Shown here: positions 53,537-62,043 of the stretch, one piece after another
Position numbering within the stretch: position 1 is the stretch's first letter
Layout: the number at the start of each line of letters is the position of its first letter
NCBI RefSeq assembly: GCF_029263665.1
Contig: NZ_JAJUFQ010000010.1
Coordinates: forward strand, 62,001 to 126,000
From: Halomonas sp.
GTDB taxonomy: Bacteria > Pseudomonadota > Gammaproteobacteria > Pseudomonadales > Halomonadaceae
DNA length: 64,000 nucleotides
Direction of reading: 5' to 3'
The notes under the pieces: generated by a model
Databases searched by the model: none
The model's input: the letters and a program-made list of their open reading frames with translations, nothing else
What the model was told of the DNA's origin: nothing
Program-made: the position numbers and the translations under genes

Positions 53537-55351
53537 TCATCCATGCAGTGCGCGATGAATCGTTTCGGCCATGGTCGTGCTGATCCCTGGTACTCGGGAA
53601 AGTTCGTTCACGGTTGCCTGACGAATGCCCTGTAGTCCACCAAAGAAACGCAGTAGCTCTCGTCGGCGTTTCGGTCCGATCCCCGGGATGTCCTGCAGGG
53701 TAGAGGTGCGCCGTGCCTTGTCGCGTCTCGCACGGTGGCCCGTGATGGCAAATCGGTGTGATTCATCACGAATGTGCTGGATGAGATGCAGGCCCGGTGA
53801 TGTCGGGGGGAGCTCCAGGCTGTGGTCTGGTGTCTCGATGAACAGGGTTTCGAGTCCGGCCTTGCGTGTGGTGCCCTTGGCAACACCGAGCAGCATGACA
53901 TCGATGATGCCCAGTTCCTGAAGCACGTCTCTGGCCATGTTGAGCTGTCCTTTGCCGCCATCGACGATCAAGATGTCCGGAATCGGGGCTTCGCCTTCCT
54001 TGAGTCGCTTGAAGCGTCGGGTCAGTGCCTGCTGCATGGCGGCATAATCGTCACCACCTTCTATGCCCGAGATATTGAAGCGCCGGTAATCGCTCTTGCG
54101 TGGGCCGTCCTGATCGAAGACCACGCAGGAAGCAACGGTGGCTTCGCCGTGGCTGTGGCTGATATCAAAGCATTCCAGCCGTTGCGGCGTGTCTTCCAGA
54201 TCGAGTGCATCGCGCAGAGACTCGAAGCGTTTGGCCAGTTGGGTCTGGTTGGCGAGTTGTGCGGCCAGTTGCTGCTGTGCATTGGTACGTGCCAGTTCCC
54301 GCCATTGCGCCCGATGACCACGCACTTTCTCGGTGACACGTACACGTCTTCCGGCATGTTCGCCAAGTGCACGAGCGATCAGTTCGGCATCCGGTATCGC
54401 GTGGCTGGTCAGCACCTCGCTGGGAATCTCCCGGGCCTGACCCAGGTAATACTGGCTGATGAACTCGCCGAGAAGCTCAGCTTCGCCCAGATCGAGACCA
54501 TTGCTGGGGCTGTAATGACGAGCTCCCAACAGGCGTCCCTGACGAATGGACAGGACCGATATACAGAGTGCTCCCGGCTGCAAGGCCAGAGCAAAGACAT
54601 CAGCATCTCCGCCATCGGTATCCACCACCTGACGCTGTTGCAAGCGGCGAAGGTCCTGCAATTGGTCGCGCAGGCGAGCAGCCTCCTCGAAGTTCAGGGC
54701 CTGGCTGGCAGCTTCCATTTCGCGACTCAGTTCCTGGCTGACAGATTCGCTGCGACCTTCAAGACATTGAATGGCATGCTCGAGGTCACGGCGATAGTCC
54801 TCTTCGCTGATCCGTCCGACACAGGGTGCACTGCAGCGCTGGATCTGGTGTTGCAGGCAAGGGCGTGTGCGATGAGCGAAGACACTGTCTTCACAGTTGC
54901 GAATACGAAACACCTTCTGCATCAGGGAGAGCGTCTCGCGGACAGCGCCACTGCTTGGATACGGCCCGAAATAGCGCCCATCATCGCGTCGCGTACGTGC
55001 CCGCTTGTGTTCGAGGGCAGGAAATGGATGGCGGTCACTGGCGAACACATAAGGGTAGGACTTATCGTCGCGCAGCAGAATGTTATAGGGAGGACGCAGT
55101 TCCTTGATCAGTGTCTGTTCAAGGAGCAGGGCCTCGGTTTCGCTATAGGTGACCGTGACTTGAATGTCGTGGATACGGTTCACCAAGGCTTGGGTCTTGG
55201 TGTTGAGGGCGCTGCGGAAATAGCTGGCCAACCTGGCTTTCAGGCGACGAGCCTTGCCGATGTACAGGGTGTTTCCCTGTTCATCGAACATGCGATATAC
55301 GCCAGGCGATTCGCTGACGGTTTCAAGAAAGCGGCGAGCATCGAAGGTCAT
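53537..55351 (-). CDS. uvrC: UvrABC excinuclease subunit C
   Basis: A 604-residue nuclease that makes both incisions in nucleotide excision repair. Order: GIY-YIG domain (GVYRMFDEQGNTLYIGKA, residues 15-95), the CXHQIQRCSAPC cysteine region, UVR motif (about 200-235), the RNase H-like nuclease with LECFDISHSHGE and IVDGGKGQL, and a helix-hairpin-helix end (IPGIGPKRRRELLRFFGG). The ATG at 55351 is used; the extra 14 codons upstream overlap the gacA end and are not conserved. Confidence 0.96.
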   Translation of the reverse strand: MTFDARRFLETVSESPGVYRMFDEQGNTLYIGKARRLKARLASYFRSALNTKTQALVNRIHDIQVTVTYSETEALLLEQTLIKELRPPYNILLRDDKSYPYVFASDRHPFPALEHKRARTRRDDGRYFGPYPSSGAVRETLSLMQKVFRIRNCEDSVFAHRTRPCLQHQIQRCSAPCVGRISEEDYRRDLEHAIQCLEGRSESVSQELSREMEAASQALNFEEAARLRDQLQDLRRLQQRQVVDTDGGDADVFALALQPGALCISVLSIRQGRLLGARHYSPSNGLDLGEAELLGEFISQYYLGQAREIPSEVLTSHAIPDAELIARALGEHAGRRVRVTEKVRGHRAQWRELARTNAQQQLAAQLANQTQLAKRFESLRDALDLEDTPQRLECFDISHSHGEATVASCVVFDQDGPRKSDYRRFNISGIEGGDDYAAMQQALTRRFKRLKEGEAPIPDILIVDGGKGQLNMARDVLQELGIIDVMLLGVAKGTTRKAGLETLFIETPDHSLELPPTSPGLHLIQHIRDESHRFAITGHRARRDKARRTSTLQDIPGIGPKRRRELLRFFGGLQGIRQATVNELSRVPGISTTMAETIHRALHG

Positions 55352-55361
55352 GGCGGGAAGG

Positions 55362-56006
55362 TTACTCCTCCCGGAAGCCTTCCACCAGCCCATGTCGTAG
55401 TCCGAGATGGGTCAGGGCAACATCGGAATTGACACCAAGCTTTTCGAAGATGCGATAACGATAGGTGTTGACGGTCTTGGGGCTCAAGAACATGCGGTCG
55501 GCAATATCCGGAACTCGGTGGGCGTTGACGATCATCATGGCGACCTGCAGCTCGCGTTGGGAAAGCTGGTCGAAAGGGTTTTCCTCATGTTCGATGCGAG
55601 AGATCACCAGGCGCTGGGCGATTTCCGGGCTGACGAAGCGCTGGCCAGCAAAGACGCTGCGAATTGCCTCGACCATTTCCTCGTGATGTGAACCTTTGCC
55701 GATGAATCCGTGGGCTCCGGCTTCAAGAAGCCGCTGGGCGAAGGCTTCCTCGATGAACGCAGTGACTACCAGTATGCGTGTGTCCAAGGACAGGCGACGG
55801 ATCTTGCGTGTCGCTTCGAGCCCACCAATGCCGGGCATACGAATATCCATCATGACCACATCAGGCGCCAGTTGGCGAGTCTGGGCTATCGCTTCTTCGC
55901 CATCGGCGGCCTCGCCGATGACCTCGATATCCTTTTCTGCATTGAGCAAGTGCACGATGCTGGTGCGAACCAGATGGTGATCGTCGGCGATGAGAACCTT
56001 GATCAA
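55362..56006 (-). CDS. uvrY: GacA/UvrY-type response regulator
   Basis: A 214-residue two-component regulator: receiver domain with Asp54 as phospho-acceptor (VVMMDIRMPG), Asp8-Asp9 and Lys near 104, then a LuxR-type helix-turn-helix (about 145-205, LSQRELQVAMMIVNAHRVPDIADRM). Orthologues are activated by a GacS/BarA sensor and turn on CsrB/Rsm small RNAs. It stands 10 bp upstream of uvrC in the conserved gacA-uvrC order. No Rsm RNA is apparent in the adjacent AT-rich gap. Confidence 0.93.
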   Translation of the reverse strand: MIKVLIADDHHLVRTSIVHLLNAEKDIEVIGEAADGEEAIAQTRQLAPDVVMMDIRMPGIGGLEATRKIRRLSLDTRILVVTAFIEEAFAQRLLEAGAHGFIGKGSHHEEMVEAIRSVFAGQRFVSPEIAQRLVISRIEHEENPFDQLSQRELQVAMMIVNAHRVPDIADRMFLSPKTVNTYRYRIFEKLGVNSDVALTHLGLRHGLVEGFREE

Positions 56007-56337
56007 GGATGCTGCTCCTAAGCGAAGATGATGAGATTCATGAGTCCATGGTCGGTATATAAACCAAGCAAGGGGAATAGACTGTCATAGAATATGCCTA
56101 AGTGGAATTGGCTGACAGTAGGAGCAGGGCGTTTTCAGCATATCCGGGTTGACGTTTGGGAAAGGATGTTCATATGATCATTTCCTTTTAAGCAGTTGTG
56201 TTATAAATCGTTACTTGTTGTTTTTATTGAGTAATTTTTTTTGGGAGATTGGTTCTTGTTAATAGGTTAATGATTGCTATTAATAGTTGGTTGTTATTAG
56301 CAGGTGATCATTATCGGCAGCCAATTGATGGCTGACA
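56007..56337. other. AT-rich gap before tRNA-Ala
   Basis: 331 bases without a gene. The part 56180-56320 is unusually AT-rich with T runs (TTTTTTTTGGGAG at 56227-56239) and holds promoters for uvrY (left) and the tRNA (right). No repeated GGA motifs of CsrB-like RNAs were noticed. Confidence 0.4.
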
Positions 56338-56413
56338 GGGGCCTTGGCTCAGTTGGGAGAGCGCAACACTGGCAGTGTTGAGGCCAGCGGTTCGATCCCG
56401 CTAGGCTCTATCA
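56338..56413 (+). tRNA. tRNA-Ala(GGC) with non-canonical 3' end
   Basis: 76 nt. Anticodon arm CAACA-CTGGCAG-TGTTG gives GGC; the T arm GCGGTTCGATCCCGC is normal and the alanine identity pair G3-U70 is present. The acceptor GGGGCCT/AGGCTCT also has a G1-U72 wobble, and the encoded 3' end is ATCA, so CCA must be remade by the tRNA nucleotidyltransferase. Confidence 0.85.
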
Positions 56414-56832
56414 GTGTTCGTGATTCCTGGATCCGCGAAAAGCTGCTCGCTGCATCATGGCATCGAGCGGCTTTTCTTTACATGTCTTCAAGTCTGTTCT
56501 GCTTGGCAAGTCCTGGCCTTATTCATTCTTTTTTCCTACCCCACATAGGCTGTTTGGCGCCGAAACCAGAGCTTGATGCAGGTCACTGGTAAGGCGTGCA
56601 TGAACGGCATCCCCCAGCGGTATTAATTGCCACTTTCCTAGACCAAAGTCGTCATGTCCTTGCCTTGCGAGGGCCCTGTCTGACGACTAGATTCAGCATG
56701 ATGGTATGACACGTATACAGTCGACCATGGGTAAAGAACCATAGGTAAAGAACTGAACTGGGTTAAGTACTGTATCTAGCGAAGGTCGAATCTCGACCTA
56801 CTGAACGTCCCCCAATGTGGAGAACAACAAAT
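56414..56832. other. Gap between tRNA-Ala and the TRAP genes
   Basis: 419 bases with a terminator (56437-56476) and otherwise the TRAP promoter region. TGGTATGACACGTATACAG (56702-56720) has GTAT/ATAC symmetry and could be a GntR-family operator. Short repeats of GTAAAGAACC/GTAAAGAACTG occur near 56731-56752. No gene is seen. Confidence 0.4.
56437..56476 (+). terminator. Terminator of tRNA-Ala
   Basis: GAAAAGCTGCTCG (56437-56449) pairs with CGAGCGGCTTTTC (56464-56476) with one T-G wobble, 23 nt after the tRNA. Confidence 0.8.
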
Positions 56833-57846
56833 ATGAGCTGCTCCAAGCCATTGTCCCGGACACGCCGTTTAGCCATGTGCCTTGCCCCCCGCATGCTGGT
56901 TGCTGCTATTGCCACTGTTGGTGTCACGGCAATGGCCGAGGCAGAGACCCTGACCTTCGCTCATGTCTACGAGACTTCAGAACCCTATCACCAGTGGGCC
57001 TTGTGGGCTGCGGACGAAATCGAGAAGCGTACGGATGGGCGCTATTCCATCGAAGTGCACCCAGCATCGTCCCTGGGAAAGGAAGCTGATATCAATGAAG
57101 GTCTGAGCCTGGGCACTGTGGACCTGATCTATACCGGCAGCCAGTTCGCTGGACGTTCATATGGCCCCATCGGTATTGCTGGGGCACCGTATATGTTCCG
57201 TGATTTCGAGCACTGGAAGGCCTATGCCCATAGTGATCTATTCAAGGAAATCGCCCAGGGCTATGAAGAGGCCACCGGCAATGTCCCTCTGGCCATGAAT
57301 TACTACGGCGCACGCCATGTGACATCCAACAAGCCAATTTTGACCCCGGAAGACATGAAGGGGCTGAAGATTCGCGTGCCCAATGCTCCCTTGTACATGA
57401 TGTTTCCCAAGGCGGTAGGAGCGAACCCCACGCCACTGGCTTTCTCTGAGGTGTATCTGGCCTTGCAGCAGGGAGTGGTGGATGCCCAGGAAAACCCTCT
57501 ACCGACCATCAAGGCAAAGGCTTTCTACGAGGTTCAGAGCGACATCGACCTGACAGGTCATACCATCGACTCCCTGATCACCATTGCCAGTGGTTCGCTA
57601 TGGGGCCGCCTGTCCGATGAAGACAAGGATATCTTCCGTGATGTCTATGAAGAGGCGGGTGAACGTATTACCGACGATATCCGCCAGCAAGAGCAGGAGC
57701 TGGTGTCCTGGTTCGAAGAGCAGGGCGTTAAGGTCAACGAAGTGGACACCGGTCCTTTCCGGGAAGCGGTATTACCGGCGCATAACGGTCCTGATGCCAC
57801 TTGGGATCAGGAAACCTATGACCGTTTGCAGGCCATCGGTCAGTAA
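56833..57846 (+). CDS. TRAP transporter substrate-binding protein (DctP)
   Basis: A 337-residue DctP-family periplasmic solute receptor. A signal peptide (about residues 1-38, ending AMAEA) precedes LTFAHVYETSEPYHQWA. The family arginine contacting the substrate carboxylate is in GLKIRVPNAPLY, and the YLALQQGVVDAQENP signature is intact. ATG 56833 is used, with GGAGA 9 nt upstream. With the next two genes it forms a complete TRAP importer, here probably for a sugar acid, judging from the catabolic genes downstream. Confidence 0.9.
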   Translation: MSCSKPLSRTRRLAMCLAPRMLVAAIATVGVTAMAEAETLTFAHVYETSEPYHQWALWAADEIEKRTDGRYSIEVHPASSLGKEADINEGLSLGTVDLIYTGSQFAGRSYGPIGIAGAPYMFRDFEHWKAYAHSDLFKEIAQGYEEATGNVPLAMNYYGARHVTSNKPILTPEDMKGLKIRVPNAPLYMMFPKAVGANPTPLAFSEVYLALQQGVVDAQENPLPTIKAKAFYEVQSDIDLTGHTIDSLITIASGSLWGRLSDEDKDIFRDVYEEAGERITDDIRQQEQELVSWFEEQGVKVNEVDTGPFREAVLPAHNGPDATWDQETYDRLQAIGQ

Positions 57847-57917
57847 CCTGGCGCAGGGATGTCATGTCTGACCGGCCGGTGTTCGCCATAGAGCACCGGC
57901 CGACCCGGGAGGGGGAA

Positions 57918-58457
57918 ATGAAAGACAACGAGATGATGGAGAAAACTCCGGAGTTCGACATTCTGGAAGACGATGACACCATCCAGCGTGGTGACTACGC
58001 GCCGGAGGACTTCATTACTCTGGTGGCATTCTGGGTGTTGGCCGGAGTCGTGTTCCTGCAGTTTTTCAGCCGCTATGTGCTGGGTGACTCGATTGCCTGG
58101 ACCGAAGAGATTGCGCGTTATCTGCTGGTGGCGGTGGGATTCCTGGGAGGCGCCATGGCTGCGCGCAAAGGTGGCCATATTGCGGTGGAGTTCTTCTACC
58201 GCTATCTCACTCGAGGTACCGCCCAGGTGATGTCGAGGCTGGTGGATCTGGTCAATATTGTTTTCCTCTCTGCCATGGTGTGGATCTCCTGGAAACTGGC
58301 CCAGCGTACTCACGCCATGATGGTCTCGGTGGATGTTCCCAAGAGCCTTCTCTACTACGTGGTAATGGCTGGCTTCGTCCTTATGCTGATACGTGCCATT
58401 CAAGCGGCATTCCGCCACTGGCGCAGTGGCCGCAGTGAACTGATGCAAGACACCTGA
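57918..58457 (+). CDS. TRAP transporter small permease (DctQ)
   Basis: A 179-residue membrane protein with four hydrophobic segments and the DctQ patterns FSRYVLGDSIAWTEEIARYLLV and GGHIAVEFF. It stabilises the large permease subunit. ATG 57918 directly follows a strong GGAGGGGG site; a longer in-frame start at 57864 is less likely. Confidence 0.88.
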   Translation: MKDNEMMEKTPEFDILEDDDTIQRGDYAPEDFITLVAFWVLAGVVFLQFFSRYVLGDSIAWTEEIARYLLVAVGFLGGAMAARKGGHIAVEFFYRYLTRGTAQVMSRLVDLVNIVFLSAMVWISWKLAQRTHAMMVSVDVPKSLLYYVVMAGFVLMLIRAIQAAFRHWRSGRSELMQDT

Positions 58458-58480
58458 TCCACGTCCATGGAGTCGCAGCT

Positions 58481-59860
58481 ATGAATGAAGCCATGTTAAC
58501 GGCGCGTCGTGGGTCTCGTGTCGCTCCCGTCATTGTTGTTCTGGCCGTGCTGGGCTGTGTAGCCCTGGCACTGACTGGCCAGTACCTGATGATGCTGTTT
58601 GCCGTACTGTTCACTCTTCTGGTATGCGGCGTTCCCATTGCTATCAGTCTGGCCGGTTCATGCCTGATCTATGTGCTGCTGACCGGACGAGTCCCCGATG
58701 TGGTGGTCGTTCACCGCATGGTCAATGGCATCGACAGCTTCCCTCTGCTGGCCATTCCGTTTTTCATCCTGGCCGGTAACCTGATGAACAATGGGGGCAT
58801 CACCGCACGTATCTTTGACTTTGCCAAGGCCCTGATGGGCTGGATGCGGGGAGGCCTGGGACATGTCAATGTCGGTGCCAGTATCGTGTTCTCCGGCATG
58901 TCTGGTGCTGCGGTGGCCGATGCAGGAGGGCTCGGGACCATCGAGATCAAGGCCATGCGTGATGCTGGCTACGATGATGAATTTTCCGTTGGCATCACGG
59001 CGGCATCTTCGACTATCGGTCCCATCATTCCGCCTAGTTTGCCTATGGTCATCTATGGCGTCATGGCATCGGTATCAGTGGGACAGCTGTTCGCTGCCGG
59101 GCTGATTCCGGGGCTACTGATGGGAGTGGCCTTGATGGTGATGATTGTCTGGATGTCCCGTCGCCGCGGCTATCAACGTGATGCGCGTTTCTCGGTAAGC
59201 GTACTGGGGCGCAGCTTCTCACGCGCTTTCCTGTCATTGCTCACCCCGGTCATCATCGTCGGTGGTATTGTCAGCGGTGCCTTCACGCCTACCGAGGCGG
59301 CAATCGCCGCCGTCGTATACGCCTTGCTGCTGGGAGGTGTGATATATCGCACCTTGACCTGGCGCCGGTTGCTCAAGGTCAGCATGGAGACGATCGAGAC
59401 GACCGCGGTGATCCTGCTGATTGTGGCCGGGGCCTCGATCTTCGCCTGGATTCTGACCAGCAATAACGTCACCGCTCATGTCATGGAACTGCTGGGGCCT
59501 TTCCAGGACAACCCCATTGCCGTGCTGCTGATTGCCAACCTGGTCTTGATCGTTGTCGGCTGTTTCATGGAGACCATTGCCGCCATCACCATTCTGGTAC
59601 CTGTGCTGCTGCCGGTTGCCGTGGGAGCGGGCGTCGACCCAGTGCACTTCGGGGTGATCATGGTGCTTAACCTGATGATCGGATTGTTGACACCGCCAGT
59701 GGGCATGGTGCTCTACGTACTGTCCCGGGTTTCACATATTTCCTTCGAGAAATGCATGCGAGGTACCTTGCCTTTCCTTGTACCGCTGGTGGCTGCGCTA
59801 CTGTTGGTGACCTTTGTGCCGCAGATTTCGCTATGGCTGCCGACGCTTTTCTACCGCTGA
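58481..59860 (+). CDS. TRAP transporter large permease (DctM)
   Basis: A 459-residue DctM subunit with about 12 hydrophobic segments. Motifs include FPLLAIPFFILAGNLMNNGGIT, FSGMSGAAVADAGGLGTIEIKAM, IGPIIPPSLPMVIYG and the mirrored GLLTPPVGMVLYV. It carries out sodium-coupled uptake with DctQ. It starts 23 bp after the DctQ stop. Confidence 0.92.
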   Translation: MNEAMLTARRGSRVAPVIVVLAVLGCVALALTGQYLMMLFAVLFTLLVCGVPIAISLAGSCLIYVLLTGRVPDVVVVHRMVNGIDSFPLLAIPFFILAGNLMNNGGITARIFDFAKALMGWMRGGLGHVNVGASIVFSGMSGAAVADAGGLGTIEIKAMRDAGYDDEFSVGITAASSTIGPIIPPSLPMVIYGVMASVSVGQLFAAGLIPGLLMGVALMVMIVWMSRRRGYQRDARFSVSVLGRSFSRAFLSLLTPVIIVGGIVSGAFTPTEAAIAAVVYALLLGGVIYRTLTWRRLLKVSMETIETTAVILLIVAGASIFAWILTSNNVTAHVMELLGPFQDNPIAVLLIANLVLIVVGCFMETIAAITILVPVLLPVAVGAGVDPVHFGVIMVLNLMIGLLTPPVGMVLYVLSRVSHISFEKCMRGTLPFLVPLVAALLLVTFVPQISLWLPTLFYR

Positions 59861-59904
59861 GTCTCATCGCTGAAACCCTATTGATCCAGGCGCTCACGGT
59901 CGCT

Positions 59905-59957
59905 TCATGTACGGACTGTCTTTCATGCAAGGACTGTCGTTTCATGCAAGGACTGTA
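59905..59957. repeat. Short tandem repeat before the Ldh-family gene
   Basis: TTTCATGCAAGGACTGTCG and TTTCATGCAAGGACTGTAG are adjacent copies, preceded by a weaker TTCATGTACGGACTGTC, in the 134-base gap after DctM. Confidence 0.75.
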
Positions 59958-59994
59958 GCGCCATTCACGGACGTTGCTCACGAAAGGATGCTTC

Positions 59995-61077
59995 ATGATG
60001 GCTGAGGAACAAGCATTTGCCTGTCATGTCGACGCAGAGGAACTGCGCTGTTTCATTGAGCAGGCCCTGGCAATACGCGGGGCTGATGAACCTTCCCGGC
60101 AGGCTGTTGCCCAGGCCTTGGTAATAGCATCTCTGATGGGGACTGATAGCCACGGGGTGCGCCTGTTGCCGCATTATCTCCAGGCCTTGTCAGGAGGGCG
60201 TATCAACGGGGCTCCTCAACTGATGCTCAACCGGCGTCTACCCGCGACAGCGGTGCTGAATGCCGACAATGCCTTTGGCCATCTGGCGGGGTATCGCGCC
60301 ATCCAGCATGCCTGTGACATGGCGCGAGAGGTGGGCATCGGTGCTGTAGCCGTCAGCCATTCCTCGCATTTTGGCGCAGCTGGGTGTTATGCCCTGGCAG
60401 CGGCCGAACAAGGCATGGTTGGAATGGCAATGTGCAATTCCGACCCATTCGTGCTGCTGCATGGCAGCAGGAGACCCTTTCATGGCACCAATCCTATTGC
60501 CTTTGCAGCACCGGTCGAGGGAGATAATCCTTTATTGCTGGATATGGCCACCAGTGCCATTCCCTGGAACCGTGTCCAGCAATATGCAGCCATTGGCCGA
60601 GACCTGCCGCCGGATATTGCCGCTACCACGACGGGAGAAACGACGACGGATGCTTCCCAGGCAGAAGCGTTGTTGCCGTTGGGTGGGGCGGGATTTGGTT
60701 TCAAGGGGGCCGGGTTGGCCTGCATGGTCGAAGTTCTTAGCTCGATGCTGGCCAACATGTTGAATGGCTTTCGCTTGTTACCTATGGCAGGGCCAGACAT
60801 GACCACACCAAGAGGGGTTGGGCATTTCTTTCTGGTAATGAATCCGGAAGCATTTACAGAGAGGGCGCATTTTCAGGCACGGATGCAGGAATACCTTGCT
60901 GATCTGCGCAGCATGGAGCCAGTGCAAGGCAGGCAAGTGCTGGCGCCGGGAGATAGAGAGTGGAACCAGCGCGAGCAGCGGCGTCGGCAGGGCATTCCGC
61001 TGGACTGGGCCCAGCGCGATGCTTACCGTGATATCGCCTTGCAACTGGGGCTGGAAAGGTTGAACGAACGCCCTTGA
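59995..61077 (+). CDS. Ldh-family (malate/L-lactate dehydrogenase-like) oxidoreductase
   Basis: A 360-residue NAD(P)-dependent oxidoreductase of the YlbC/MDH2 family, which reduces or oxidises 2-keto/2-hydroxy acids and cyclic imino acids. Family motifs are GTDSHGVRLLPHYL, AVSHSSHFGAAGCYA with its catalytic histidine, GTNPIAFAAP and GAGFGFKGAGLACMVEVLS. ATG 59995 is used with AAGGA 6 nt upstream. Its place between a TRAP carrier and a sugar-acid dehydratase suggests it works on an aldonate, uronate or related 2-keto acid; exact substrate unknown. Confidence 0.85.
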   Translation: MMAEEQAFACHVDAEELRCFIEQALAIRGADEPSRQAVAQALVIASLMGTDSHGVRLLPHYLQALSGGRINGAPQLMLNRRLPATAVLNADNAFGHLAGYRAIQHACDMAREVGIGAVAVSHSSHFGAAGCYALAAAEQGMVGMAMCNSDPFVLLHGSRRPFHGTNPIAFAAPVEGDNPLLLDMATSAIPWNRVQQYAAIGRDLPPDIAATTTGETTTDASQAEALLPLGGAGFGFKGAGLACMVEVLSSMLANMLNGFRLLPMAGPDMTTPRGVGHFFLVMNPEAFTERAHFQARMQEYLADLRSMEPVQGRQVLAPGDREWNQREQRRRQGIPLDWAQRDAYRDIALQLGLERLNERP

Positions 61078-61193
61078 GTGCTTGGACCGTTGGCGTCTGC
61101 GCAAGCACGCTATGCCCAGGTTGCAGTAACATAGCTCCACTAGCCCGGCAAATGATTGGTTCCGGGGCTGAATTTCCTAGGAGTCCTGTATCG

Positions 61194-61925
61194 ATGAGCA
61201 AATATCGGGTGGAGCGCAAGACGCTTTCCGAACAGGTGGCGGAACAGCTTGAGGCTGAAATTATAGAAGGGCGCTTGAGCGAGAACGATCAGTTGCCGTC
61301 TGAGCGCGAGCTCATGGAACAGTTCGGTGTTGGCCGCCCGGCGGTGCGCGAGGCACTATTCTATCTCCAGCAGTTAGGTCTGGTGGCGATCAACAGCGGT
61401 ACACGGGCGCGGGTCATCCGGCCTACTGCCGAAGCGGTGATGGCGCGCTTGTCTGGTGTGACACGCAAGCTGCTCAGCCAGCCCGAAGGTCAGCAGCATT
61501 TTCAGGAAGCCAGAGCCATGTTTGAAATAGCACTGGTGCGGCATGCTGCCATCCATGCCAGTGACGAGGAAATCGAAGCATTGCACCAGGCTCTGCAGCA
61601 CCAGCGCGAGATTCTGGATAGAGGAGACGAGGCCGCGTTCAAGCGAGCGGATGTCGATTTTCATGCTGCACTGGCCGCTATTGGTCACAACCCCATCTAT
61701 GACGCCATTCATCAAGCGTTGGCGGAATGGCTTGATGACCGCAGGGCCCAGGTCGCCCAGCAACCTGGACAGAATGATGCGGCCTACCAGGCACACGTCG
61801 AGATCGTGGATGCCATTGCAGCGCATGATGCGGCGGCGGCAGAAGATTCCATGCGTCGCCACCTTGATCATCACTATGCCACTTATCGTCAACTCAAGGA
61901 TCGACTGAAGTCCGAGTCATCCTGA
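61194..61925 (+). CDS. FadR/GntR-family regulator
   Basis: A 243-residue GntR regulator of the FCD type. Winged helix (about residues 8-75, LPSERELMEQFGVGRPAVREALFYLQQLGLV) and an FCD effector domain (about 95-230) with metal-ligand-type residues in DVDFHAALA and EIVDAIAAHDA and RRHLDHHY. NanR/UxuR-like members sense sugar acids. ATG 61194 follows TAGGAG. It probably controls this TRAP-dehydrogenase-dehydratase locus. Confidence 0.87.
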   Translation: MSKYRVERKTLSEQVAEQLEAEIIEGRLSENDQLPSERELMEQFGVGRPAVREALFYLQQLGLVAINSGTRARVIRPTAEAVMARLSGVTRKLLSQPEGQQHFQEARAMFEIALVRHAAIHASDEEIEALHQALQHQREILDRGDEAAFKRADVDFHAALAAIGHNPIYDAIHQALAEWLDDRRAQVAQQPGQNDAAYQAHVEIVDAIAAHDAAAAEDSMRRHLDHHYATYRQLKDRLKSESS

Positions 61926-62043
61926 CAGTCTTTCATGACGGCCCTTCATGACAGTCCGGCCGGCCATGAAGGGCTGCTTTCAAGTTGCTATGTCATCATG
62001 GCCTGTTCCACCAGGGGTGGTGGCGTCAGGCACGAGCCGCCTT

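Noticed and set aside
53822..55432. 536-codon plus-strand open frame opposite uvrC
   Set aside because: It is antisense to a fully conserved uvrC and has no recognisable domain; long shadows are expected in GC-rich DNA.
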